DNA from: Cyrtodaria siliqua
Lineage: Eukaryota > Mollusca > Bivalvia > Adapedonta > Hiatellidae
Direction of reading: 5' to 3'
Length of the DNA stretch: 64,000 nt
NCBI GenBank assembly: GCA_037043455.1
Contig: JAWPHD010003280.1
Coordinates: forward strand, 124,001-188,000
The first letter of the stretch is position 1. Every line of letters starts with the position of its first letter. The position numbers and the translations under genes are program-made. The notes below the pieces were generated by a model. That model was not told where the DNA came from. It saw only the letters and a list, made by a program, of their open reading frames with translations, and did not search any database. Shown piece by piece: positions 22,891 to 34,719 of this stretch.

Positions 22891-24040
22891 ACCCTGACAA
22901 AATGTTAGCCTCCATCATTCAGCACTAAAGACCAATAATAAAAATATGACCTAAACAGAGAGAATGCCCCATACAGTACATGCAACTTGAAAGAAAATAA
23001 ATAAACTTGCGAACAAAAAAGCAAAATGAAAAGTGCCTGCATCATAACAAAAACAAGCACTGACTTTGGCAAAACGTGATAACTTAATAAGTATATCATT
23101 TAAAAATTATAAACTCTAAGGGCTGCAATTTCCTAACATCTAATGAACTGCTTTTAAACAATGATCATTGTAGAGAGCTTTTGTAGCTAGAGTACAAAAA
23201 ACAAGTTGAATACTCCAATATAAAGCTGGAAAACACCCTGAGAAAATAATTATGAAAATATTATACTTTTTTTTTTCTTATGTACAAATAAATAAATAAA
23301 TGATAATAATAAATTCAACAAACTTTTAAAGTCAGAATACTCATTTTTTCTAAATAATCCGTTACAGACTTGTATGTCTTTAATATAAAGTATCCATGTA
23401 TTAATATTCACAGTCACTTAAATATTAATATCATCCATGTTTTAAATCCTCAAATCACTGTTATTCATAATAGATTATATTTGGTCTGGTAAAGCCTATA
23501 ATTATTTAACTGTAAACTGTATAACAATACAGCAGTTATTGTCCAATCTTAAAAGTACTTTACTCAGAGTAAATAACTGTTACTGTTTCATTTAACTGTC
23601 CACCGACTATCACAAGTTGAAAATAAGCTGAAAATAATACCTATTCCACTCAAAGAATCAATATAAAACTAACACACAACTTCCATACAACCTACATGTA
23701 TAATCCAGTTATTTGTGTTTAAATTTTAATTCATGTATTAAATGGTATGATTCAGTGTTATTATTCCTAAAATTCATCATCACAGTTACTGTCCACAGAA
23801 ATTGGTAAATGTTCACTTCCGCACCATAGTCGCAATGTCATCAAATAGATCAAATCTGTGTCGTGTTCTTGTCCCGGTCTTCCCATAAACGGACCCGTTA
23901 TACTACCACCTAAAAGAGCCTCGATTTTGTTCTGTTTTCTATTTGAGATCAAACTATGTCTATACATTCAGAAGCAATAATAACATTTTCTGTTGGGTAA
24001 AAGTTCATATTTACTAGACTAGTCTTAGGTGTCACATTTC
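22891..24040. other. Unique AT-rich sequence
   Basis: About 1.15 kb without tandem structure, with homopolymer T and AATA runs near 23,270-23,310. Apart from the short frame at 23,767-23,967, I see nothing codable. Confidence 0.5.
23767..23967 (-). other. Short unassigned open frame, possible exon or TE relic
   Basis: 66 residues ending ...GSEHLPISVDSNCDDEF, with a compositionally protein-like middle (GGSITGPFMGRPGQEHDTDL). It lies in non-repetitive DNA, unlike most open frames here. An AG at about 23,956 could be a splice acceptor on the minus strand. I do not recognise it; it may be the last exon of an antisense gene, a transposon remnant, or chance. Confidence 0.25.
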
Positions 24041-25132
24041 AGTCCCCTACCAGTGGGACTTTAGGTTTGCACCCCATCCGTCCGTCAAGCAGTCTGTCAG
24101 TCCGTCCCACAAATATGGATCCCACGATAATGAGAAAAGTATTGAGAATGTTTTTATGAAACTTGATATGTTGGTAGAGGGCAATGAGGGGATTATGCAC
24201 ATTATTTTATTTTGTTGATTTCGTAAAAAATATGGTTTCTATGATAACAAAAATAGTAAAAATAAACAAAATATATGGATCCTTTGATAACAAAAGAAAT
24301 GCTTAAGATAATTAATGAAAATGTGTGTGTAGGTAAAAGGGAGTGAGGAGGTCATTTTTAGCTCGACTATTCGAAGAATAAGAGAGCTAATGTAATCACC
24401 CCGGGGTCGGCGTTTGCGTCGGCGTCCCACATCAAGGTTTGCGTGTAAGCTGTGTTTACAAGTCTATATCTCTTACATTTCTTATCCTAGCACAACCAAA
24501 TTTGGCCATAGGCTTCCTTATAGCATTATCTTAAGGGCTGCATAAGCAATTTTGGTTCCTGTAACCCATGGGCTCCCATGGAACCCAAATTATGATAGCC
24601 CATAAAATGTGTCCCACTTTACATCAAATTTTGCGTGTAAGCTGTGTTTACAAGTCTATATCTCTTACAATTCTTACCCTAGCACAATCAGATTTGTCCA
24701 TTAGCTTCCTTATAGCATTATCTTAAGGGCTGCTTAAGTAATTTTGGTTCCTGTAACACCTGGGCTCCCATGGAACCCAAATTCTGATAGCCCTTAAAAT
24801 GTGTCTGTTTCACATCAAATTTTGCATTTAAGCTGTGTTTACAGGTCTATTTCTTGTCCTAGCTGAACTAAATTTTGGAATTGGTTTCCTTATAGTATGT
24901 TGTAAAGGGTTGGGTAAGTATTTTTGTCTTCTGCACATTCTGGGCTCCCATGGAACCCAAATTGTGATGGGCCATAAAATGTGCAATAAAGGCAGATCTA
25001 GGTTTGCATGTAAGCATGTATATATCTATACATTTGGTTTATGATTTTTTATAGCATTATACATCTTACTTCACTCATATTGGCATGGGCTCCCTCCTCC
25101 ACCCCCCACTCCCGCACCCCCATCCTCCACAC

Positions 25133-26417
25133 TTTTTAGCTCGACTGATCAGAGATCAGCAGAGCTTATGTCGTGGTGCGGCGTCCGTCGTCCGTCTGTC
25201 TGTCCTTCCATCCGTAGACTTTTTTGTAGCGACTACTCCTCCGAAACTACTGAATGGATTTTCATGAAACTTTACAGAAATGTTGCCCATGAAGTCTAGT
25301 TGATCCTAGCAAAAATTCATGTTAATGTTAAATCCAAGATGGCCACCAAATCTAAAAATAGGTTTTTAAAAAACAAGTTTGTAGCGACTACTTCTTGAAA
25401 ACTCTAAGTGATATTGATATGGGACTTTTTCTAAAATGATCAGCATGACATGATGTTGGTCCTTGTCGAAAATCGTTTTGATTCGACGTTCAACATGGCT
25501 GCCAGCGGCCATCTTTGTTTACATAGAGTTATATAATGAAAACTTGTAGTGACTACTCCTCTGAAATTACTTTGCAGATTTTCATGAAACTTCACAGGAA
25601 TGTTGCTCTTGATGTCTAATTGATCCTAGCAAAATTTCAGGTCAGCTGGAATTCAAGATGGCCGCCAAGGCTAAAAATAAATTTTCAAAATACAAGTTTG
25701 TAGCGACTCCTTCTTCAAAACATTAAGTGATACTGATATGGGACTTTTTCTGAAATGATCAGCATGACATGATGTTGGTCCTTGTCAAAAATCGTTTTGA
25801 TTTGACGTTAAACATGGCTGCCAGTGGCCATCTTTGTTTACATAGAGTTATATAGTACAAACTTGTAGCGACTACTTCTTTGAAACTACTTGGCGGATTT
25901 TCATGAAACTTTACAGGAATGTTGCTCTTAATGTGTTATTGATCTTAGCAAAATTTCAGGTCCGCCAGAAATTCAAGATGGCCACCACAGCTAAAAATAG
26001 ATTTTTAAAAAATAAGTTTGTAGCAACTACTTCTTGAAAACTATAAGTGATATTGATATGGGACTTTTTCTTAAATGATCAGCATGACATGATATTGGTC
26101 CTTGTCAAAAATCATTTTGATTCGATGTTAAACATGGCTGTCAGCGGCCATCTTTGTTTACATAGAGTTATATAATGAAAACTTGTAGCGACTACTCCTC
26201 TGAAACTACTTGACGGATTTTCATGAAACTTCACAGGAATGTTGCTCTTGATGTCTAATTGATCCTAGCAAAATTTCAGGTCAGCCAGAAATTCAAGATG
26301 GCCACCACGGCTAAAAATAGATTTAAAATATATAAATTCAAAAAACAAGTTTGTAGCGACTACTTCCTGAAATCAAAATCAATCAGTAGAGCTTCAAGGT
26401 CATTGACCTCTTGTTTT
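25133..26417 (+). mobile_element. Nested family C element 1
   Basis: Complete: T-run, hairpin head at 25,138, GTCY run, about 3.5 C units, tail CAGTAGAGCTTCAAGGTCAT...CTCTTGTTTT. Inserted in an H pyrimidine tract. Confidence 0.9.
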
Positions 26418-26586
26418 ATTTTTTATTTCTGTGTTGTTTTGGTCAATTCTTACACATATGTTGCCCCCACCCACCCCTGTCTCTCATCCCCACCCAACCC
26501 ACCCCCCCCCCCCCCCACCCACTTGAAACTTTTTTTTTTTTACATATTTCTGTGTTGCTTTTGTCAGTTCTTACATATGTTGCCCC

Positions 26587-26589
<3 letters not shown>

Positions 26590-26631
<42 letters not shown>
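26590..26631 (+). repeat. Poly(C) run of 42 bases
   Basis: An uninterrupted C homopolymer within an H unit, with further C-rich tracts at 26,500-26,516, 26,776-26,791 and 26,996-27,023. The opposite strand is poly(G). The length may be uncertain because long homopolymers are error-prone in assembly. Confidence 0.8.
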
Positions 26632-27093
26632 ACCATACACTCAAAACTAGAATATTTTTATTTAATATTTTTTTTACATATTTCTGTGTTGTTTTGGTCA
26701 ATTCTTACACATAGCTTTTTACGCTTATATGTTGCTCCATCTCTCCCCCACCCCATCCCCTGCCTCTCTCCCTGCCCCCCCCCCCCCCCCACCGAAACCT
26801 TTTATTTTATTTTTATTTTTACATATTTCTGTGTTGCTTTTGTCAATTTTTACACATGTTGCCCCCCTCCTCTGCCCCCCTCCCCCGCCATCCCCCACCC
26901 CCATCATACACTCGAAACTAGAATATTTTTATTTAATTATTTATTTATTTTACATATTTCTGTGTTGTTTTGGTACATATGTTGCTCCCTCTCTCCCCCC
27001 CCCCCCCAACCCCCCCCCCCCCCTCCATCCCCTGCCTCTCCCCACCCCCTCCCCCTCCCCCACCACACACACACACTGGAATGTTTTTTTTGG

Positions 27094-29017
27094 TTTGTAG
27101 CTCTTCTGATCAGAGATCAGCAGAGCTTATGCCGTGGTGCGGCGTCCGTCGTCCGTCCGTCCGTCTGTCCGTCCGTCCGTCTGTCCGTTAACTTTTATTT
27201 GTAGCGACTACTCCTCTGAAACTACTGGATGAATATTCATAAAACTTTACAAAAATGTTGCCCATGAAGTCTAGTTGATCCTAGCAAAAATTCATGTTGA
27301 TGTGAAATCCAAGATGGCCGCCAAAGCTAAAAATAGATTTTTTAAATACAAGTTTGTAGCGACTACTTCTTGAAAACTATAAATGATATTGATATGGGAC
27401 TTTTTCTGAAATGATCAGCATGACATGATGTTGGTCCTTGTCGAAAATCGTTTTGATTTGACGATAAACATGGCTGCCAGCGGCCATCTTTGTTTACATA
27501 GAGTTATATAATGAAAACTTGTAGCGACTACTCCTCTGAAACTACTTGATGGATTTTCATGAAACTTCACAGAAATGTTGCTCTTGATGTCTAATTGATC
27601 CTAGCAAAATTTCAGGTCGGCCGGAAATTCAAGATGGCCGCCATGGCTAAAAATAGATTTTCATGCAAGTTTGTAGCGACTACTTCTTGAAAACTATAAG
27701 TGATATTGAAATCGGACTTTTTCTAAAATGATCAGCATGACATGATGTTGGTCCTTATCAAAAATCGTTTTGATTCGACGTTAAACGTGGCTGCCAGCGG
27801 CCATCTTTGTTTACATAGAGTTATATAATGAAAACTTGTAGCGACTACTCCTCTGAAACTACTTGACGGATTTTCATGAAACTTCACAAAAATGTTGCTC
27901 TTGATGTCTAATTGATCCTAGCAAAATTTCAGGACGGCCGGAAATTCAAGATGGCCGCCATGGCTAAAAATAGATTTTCAAAATACAAGTTTGTAGCGAC
28001 TATTTCTTGAAAACTATAAGTGATATTGATATGGGACTTTTTCTAAAATGATCAGCATGACATGATGTTGATCCTTGTCGAAAATCGTTTTGATTCGATG
28101 TTAAACATGGCTGCCAGCGGCCATCTTTGTTTACATTGAGTTATATAGTAAAAACTTGTAGCGACTACTCCTCTGAAACTACTTGGCGGATTGTCATGAA
28201 ACGTTACAGGAATGTTGCTCTTGATGTCTAATTGATCCTATCAAAATTTCAGGTCGGCCGGAAATTCAAGATGGCCGTCACAGCTAAAAATAGATTTTTA
28301 AAAAATAAGTTTGTAGCGACTACTTCTTGAAAACTATAAGTGATATTGATATGGGACTTTTTCTAAAATGATGAGCATGACATAATGTAGATCCTTGTGG
28401 AAAATTATTTTGATTCGACGTTAAACATGGCTGCCAGTGGCCATCTTTGGTTACATAGAGTTATATAGTAAAAACTTGTAGCGACTACTCCTCTGAAACT
28501 ACTTGACGGATGTTCATGAAACTTCACAGGATTGTTGCTCTTGATGTCTAGTTGATCCTAGAAAAATTTCAGGTCGGCCGGAAATTCAAGATGGCCGCCA
28601 CAGTTAAAAATAGATTTTTAAAAAATAAGTTTGTAGCGACTACTTCTTGAAAACTATAAGAGATATTGATATGGGACTTTTTCTAAAATGATCAGCATGA
28701 CATGATGGTTATCCGAGTCGAACATTATTTTGATTCAATGTTAAACATGGCTGTCAGTGGCCATCTTTGTTTACATAGAGTTATATAATGAAAACTTGTA
28801 GCGACTACTCCTCTGAAACTACTTGACGGATTTTCATGAAACTTCACAGGAATGTTGCTCTTGATGTCTAATTGATCCTAGCAAAATTTCAGGTCGGCCG
28901 GAAATTCAAGATGGCCACCACAGCTAAAAATAGATTTTCAAAAAAACAGTTTGTAGCGACTACTTCCTGAAATCAAAATCGATCAGTAGAGCTTCAAGGT
29001 CATTGACCTCTTGTTTT
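27094..29017 (+). mobile_element. Nested family C element 2
   Basis: Head AGCTCTTCTGATC with GATCAGCAGAGCT (27099-27127), GTCC/GTCT repeats to 27,188, about 5.5 very regular 317-320 bp units, tail ending CCTCTTGTTTT at 29,017. This is a good reference copy for the C unit. Confidence 0.92.
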
Positions 29018-29209
29018 TACATATTTCTGTGTTGTTTTGGTCAATGCTTACACATAGCTATGATGTCCCCCCTCCCCTCCCCCACCCCACCCCCAAGCTC
29101 GAAATGGAATATTTTTATTTAATGTTTATTGTTTTTTTACATATATCTGTGTTGTTTTGGTAAATTCTTACATATAGCTTCTTACACATATATGTTGACC
29201 CCACTCCCT

Positions 29210-30398
29210 GCAAGTTTGTAGCGACTACTTCTTGAAAACTATAAGTAATATTGATATGGGACTTTTTCTAAAATGATCAGCATGACATGATGTTGGTCCT
29301 TGTCAAAAATCGTTTTGATTCGACGTTAAACATGGCTGCCAGTGGCCATCTTTGTTTACAAAGAGTTATATAGTAAAAACTTGTAGCGACTACTCCTCTG
29401 AAACTAGCAAAATTTTAGGTTGGCCAGAAATACAAGATGGCCGCCACAGCTAAAAATAGATTTTTAAAAAATAAGATTGTAGCGACTACTTCTTGAAAAC
29501 TACAAGTAATATCGATATGGGACTTTTTCTAAAATGATTATCATGAAATGATGTTGATCCTAGTCGAACCATATTTTGATTCGACGTTAAACATGGCTGC
29601 CAGTGGCCATCTTTGTTTACCTAGAGTTATGTAGTAAAAACTTGTAGGGACTACTTCTCTGAAACGACTTTACAGATGTTCATGAAACTTCATAGGAATG
29701 TTGCTCTTGATGTCTAGTTGATCCTAGAAAAATTTCAGGCTGGCCGGAAATTCAAAATGGCCGCCTGGGCTAAAAATAGATTTAAAATATATAAATTTGT
29801 AACGACTACTTCTTGAAAACTGTAAGTGATATTGATATGGGACGTTTTCTAAAATGATCAGCATGACATGATGTTGATCCTTGTCGACATTTATTTCGAT
29901 GCGACTTTAAACATGGCCGCTAGCGGCCATCTTTGTTTACATAGATTTATATAGTAAAAACTTGTAGCGACTACTGCTCTGAAACTACTTGACGAATTTT
30001 TAAGAAACTTCACAGGAATGTTGCTCTTGATGTCTAATTGATCCCAGAATTTGTTTAGGTTGGCCGGAAATTCAAGATGGCTGCCATGGCTAAAAATAGA
30101 TTTTCAAAATACAAGTTTGTAGCAACTACTTCTTGAAAACTATAAGTGATATTGATTATGTACTTTTTCTAAAATGATCAGTATGACATGATGTTGATCC
30201 TTGTCAAAAATTGTTTTGATTTGACGTTAAAAATGGCCGCCAGCAGCCATCTTTGTTTGCAAAGTGTTATATAATGAAAACTTTTAGCGACTACTCCTCT
30301 GAAACTACTTGACAGATTTTCATGAAACTTCACAGGAATGCTGATCTAGCTATCAAAAACCTATCAATAGAGCTTCAAGGTCATTGACCTCTTGTTTT
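29210..30398 (+). mobile_element. Nested family C element 3, head missing
   Basis: C units begin abruptly mid-unit at GCAAGTTTGTAGCGACTAC, directly after H sequence. The tail CAATAGAGCTTCAAGGTCAT...CTCTTGTTTT is normal. A deletion or unequal exchange removed the head and the adjoining H sequence. Confidence 0.85.
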
Positions 30399-30530
30399 AC
30401 ATATTTTGTTGTTGTTTTGGTGAATTCTTACATAGCTTCTTACACATATATATTGCCCTCAACACCCCCACTCCCCCCAACACCACCTCTTACCCACCCC
30501 CACCCCCCACCCCCACTCAAAACTTGATTT

Positions 30531-31774
30531 TTTTTTAGCTCGACTGATCAGAGATCAGCAGAGCTTATGCCGTGGTGCGGCATCCGTCGTCCGTCTGTCT
30601 GTCTGTCCGTCTGTCTGTCCGTAAACTTTTTTTTGTAGTGACTACTCCTCTGAAACTACTCAATGGATTTTCATGAAACTTTACAGAAATGTTGCCCATG
30701 AAGTCTAGTTGATCCTAGCAAAAATTCATGTTGATGTGAAATCCAAGATGGCCGCAAAATCTAAAAAAAGGTTTTTAAAAAAAAAGTTTGTAGCAACTAC
30801 TTCTTGAAAACTATAAGTAATATTGATATGGGACTTTTTCTAAAATGATCAGCATGACATGATGTTGGTTCTTGTCGAAAATCGTTTTGATTCGACGTTA
30901 AACATGGCTGCCAGTGGCCATCTTTGTTTACATCGAGTTATATAATGAAAACTTGTAGCGACTACTCCTCTGAAACTACTTGACGGATTTTCATGAAACT
31001 TCACAGGAATGTTGCTCTTGATGTCTAATTGATCCTAGCAAAATTTCAGGTCGGCCGGAAATTCAAGATGGCCGCCATGGCTAAAAATAATTTTTCAAAA
31101 TACAAGTTTGTAGCGACTACTTCTTGAAAACTATAAGTGATATTGATATGGGACTTTTTCTAAAATGATCAGCATGATGGTTATCAGAGTCAAACATTAT
31201 TTTGATTCGACATTAAACATGGCTGCCAGTGGCCATCTTTGTTTACATAGAGTTATATGATGAAAACTTGTAGCGACTACTCCTCTGAAATGTTGCTCTT
31301 GATGTCTAATTGATCCTAGCAAAATTTCAGTTCGGCCGAAAATTCAAGATGGCTGCCATGGCTAAAAATAGATTTTCAAAATACAAGTTTGTAGCGACTA
31401 CTTCTTGAAAACTATAAGTGATATTGATATGGGACTTTTTCTAAAATCATCAGCATGACATGATGTTGGTCCTTGTCAAAAATCGTTTTGATTCGATGTT
31501 AAACATGGCTGTCAGCGGCCAACTTTGTTTACATAGAGTTATATAATGAAAACTTGTAGCGACTATTCCTCTGAAACTACTTGACGGATTTTCATGAAAC
31601 TTCACAGGAATGTTGCTCTTGATGTCTAATTGATCCTAGCAAAATTTCAGGTCGGCCGGAAATTCAAGATGGCTGCCACAGCTAAAAATAATTTTTCAAA
31701 AAACAAGTCTGTAGCGACTACTTTCTGAAATCGAAATCAATCGGTAGAGCTTCAAGGTCATTGACCTCTTGTTT
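30531..31774 (+). mobile_element. Nested family C element 4
   Basis: Complete, with hairpin head at 30,537, GTCY run, about 3.5 units (one truncated near 31,290), and tail CGGTAGAGCTTCAAGG...CTCTTGTTTA. Confidence 0.9.
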
Positions 31775-31968
31775 ATATATATATATTACTTTTTTTTTAC
31801 ATATTTCTCTTCTAGTTTTGGTCAATTCTTACAAATAGCTATGTTGCGCCCCCTACCCCACCCTACATTGTTTTAGCCTTGTTTTCTGATGGTATATACT
31901 AGCTATATAATTTATTATTCTCTGAAAAATCGAATAGTCGAGCTGCGCTGTTCTCCGACAGCTCTTGT

Positions 31969-32885
31969 ATTTTATTGATCTGACAAAAACCGTTGTTGCT
32001 ATGGCAACAGAAATTGTAAAAAATACACAAAATACACTGTTACTAAAAATAGAAAAATGGTTTCCGCTCAATAACTTTAGTTAGGAATGAGATATTGGAA
32101 TGAAACTTTCTGGGTTGGTAGCTTATAAGAACAGGAAACTTGGCATAGCATTTGGGGTCACTGGGGTCAAGGTCACTGTTACTTAAAATAGATCAATGGT
32201 TTCGGCTCAATAACTTTAGTTGGGAATGACGTATTGGCCTGAAACTTGCTGTGTAGGTAGCTTATATGAAAAGCAAGTTTGGGATTGCAATTGGGGCCAC
32301 TGGGGTCAAGGTCACATTTACTAAAAATAGAAAAATGGTTTCTGCTCAATAACTTAAGTTAGGAATGAGACACTGGAATGAAACTTTATGTGCAGGTAGC
32401 TCATATGAAAATGAAGCTTGGGATTTCATTTGGGGTCACTGGGGTCAAGGTATAGGTCACTCTTGCTAAAAGTCCCCTCAATAACATTAGTTAGGAATGA
32501 GATATTGGCCTGAAACTTGGTGTGGTGTGTATGTTGCTTATATGAAAAGCAAGTTTGGGATTGCATTTAAGGCCACTGTGGTCAAGGTCACTGTTACTAA
32601 AAATAGAAAAACAGTTTCCACTCATTAACTTTAGTTAGGAGTGAGATATTGGAATTAAACTTTTATGGGTAGGTAGCTTATATGAAAAGGAGACTTGGGA
32701 TTGCATTTGGGGTCACTGGGGCCAAGGTCACTGTTTCTAAAAATAGAAAAAATGGTTTCCGCTTAATAACTTTACTTAGTAATGAGATATTAGCCTGAAA
32801 CTTGATGTGTAGTTGGCTTATATGAAAAGCAAGTTTGTGATTGCATTTATGGTTAAGGTAAAGGTCATTGTTACTTAAAAAAATG
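31969..32885 (+). repeat. Family E tandem monomers (about 140 bp)
   Basis: Six units with 'AAAAATAGAAAAATGGTTTC', 'GCTCAATAACTTTAGTTAGG', 'AATGAGATATTGG' and 'GGGGTCACTGGGGTCAAGGT'. They are the resumed body of the outer element whose tail follows at 32,886. Confidence 0.82.
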
Positions 32886-32933
32886 CCCGGTAGGGGACAT
32901 GTAATGCCATGCAATACTTGAGCATCTTGTTTG

Positions 32934-33577
32934 CTTATATTATGACTTGTATTGAGAAAAATTAAAAAAACTTCTCTTCTGAGACCACAAGGTGTAGAGC
33001 TCTCATATATTGCATCTAGCATAAGATTATGGTCCTTTACCTTTTTTGCTCAAATGGTGACCATGGGGTAATATCTGAGTTTAATATTTTGCCTGTGTCT
33101 TAAGCTTTTGGTTCTCTATCGAGTTTATTCAAATCAAGACCATGGGGTCAAATTTGAATTTACTCCAGAGGTCACATGTTTTACATTGACTTTTATAGGG
33201 AAAACCTTAAAGATTTTCTTCTCTGAAATCAGTTTCACACATGAACAGACGGATACAACCATCTAACCAGCTTCTGCCCCGGGGTCTATTCCTATCACTG
33301 GGGTATCCCTAGGTCATAACTTAAAAACTATTGAAATCCCCACCCTATAACCATATGTACACTTAATGTGTATGAACAGAAGGATACAACCATCCAACAT
33401 TTGGCCTTGGAATCCATACCCAGCCATGGGGACATAGCCCTTGGTCATAACTTCGGAATGTTGAGGTCTCCACCCTATAACCATATAAACATTTACTGGG
33501 CCTGAACGTTGTAAGGCAGATGTGGGAATTTGCGATGGTACGCCAGCAACTGCATGATCTAATTCTGTTATGAAATT
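32934..33577 (+). repeat. Family B then family I monomers
   Basis: 32,934-33,235 holds B-like units (CATAAGATTATGGTCC; CAAATGGTGACCATGGGG; TCACATGTTTTACAT). 33,236-33,505 holds two to three I units (CCCCACCCTATAACCATAT). The rest, to 33,577, is unassigned. Confidence 0.7.
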
Positions 33578-34719
33578 ATAAGCTTGTGCCGAGGTGCGGC
33601 GTCTGTCCGTCCGTAAACTTTTTTTTGTGGCGATTACTCCTCTGAAACTACTTGACGGATTTCATGAAACCTCACAGAATGTTGCTCTTGATGTCTAGTT
33701 GATCCTAGCAAAAATTCAGGTCAGCCGGATATTCAAGATGGCCACCACGGCTAAAAATAGATTTTTAAAAATGCGAGTTTGTGGAGACTGCTTCTCAAAA
33801 ACTATAAGTGATATTGATTTGGAACCTTTACCAAAATGACTGGCATCTTTGTTGATATAGAGTTATATAGGAAAAACTTGTGGCAACTACTCCTCTGATG
33901 TCTAGTAGATCCTAGCAAAAATTCAGGTCAGCCGGAAATTCAAGATGGCCGCCACGGCTAAATATAGATTTTAAAAGTGCGATTTTGTGGCGACTACTTT
34001 TGAAAAAACATAAGAGATATTGATTTGGAACCTTTACCAAAGTAACTGGCACGATCTGTATTTGGTCCTAACCAAAGCTCATTTTGTTTGGATGTCAAAC
34101 TTGGCTGCCAGTGGCCATCTTTCTTTACATAGAGTTATATAGGAAACACTTGTGACGACTACTTCTCTGAAACCACTTGACAGAATTTTATGAAACTTCA
34201 CAGGAATGTTGCTCTTGATGTTTAGTAGATCCTAGCAAAAATTCAGGCCGTCCGGAAATTCAAGATGGCCCCCACGGCTAAAAATAGATTTTTAAAAATG
34301 CGATTTTGTGGCGACTACTTCTGAACAAGAGGCCCAAGAGGGCCTGTAGACGCTCTACTTGTATGATGTGATTCAAAAACATAAACATGATAGAGGCCAA
34401 CCCAAGAAACATGTTTCCTATATAAAACTCTATGTAAACTTTGGGTTATCGTGGCGGCCATTTTGAACATTTGACGACAACGAAAAACACAAACTTGATA
34501 GAGGCCAACAACAGGAACATGCATATGATATTTAACTAGGATGGAAAAAGTGGTAATATGTCGTTTGATAAATGTCCTGAAATTTGACCTAAGTTTAGCA
34601 ATAGTGGCCATCTTGGATGACTGGAGGCCCCAAAAACGCAAATCTGAGGGGTACTAACCCAAAGATCATTGTGATTAAGTTTCATCAAAATCCTTCAAAC
34701 GGTTTCAGAGAAGATGTCA

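Larger units (their letters stand above)
24355..31968 (+). mobile_element. Family H HINE-like element with four nested C elements
   Basis: The head is a T-run, then AGCTCGACTATTCGAAGAAT (24360). H monomers of about 190 bp run to 25,080. T-run/C-rich units occur at 25,081-25,132, 26,418-27,093, 29,018-29,209, 30,399-30,530 and 31,775-31,925. The tail at 31,931-31,968 is CGAATAGTCGAGCTGCGC...ACAGCTCTTGT, identical in plan to the copy at 9,743-9,784. Confidence 0.85.
24041..32933 (+). mobile_element. Outer HINE-like element with E monomers, carrying a nested H element
   Basis: The head is AGTCCCCTACC with partner GGGACT at 24041-24060, then GTCC/GTCA repeats to 24,106. The body starts at about 24,110, is interrupted at 24,355-31,968, and resumes as E monomers. 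The tail at 32,886-32,933 has GGTAGGGGACA, the inverted head arm, and CATCTTGTTT. Net length without inserts is about 1.3 kb. Confidence 0.75.
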
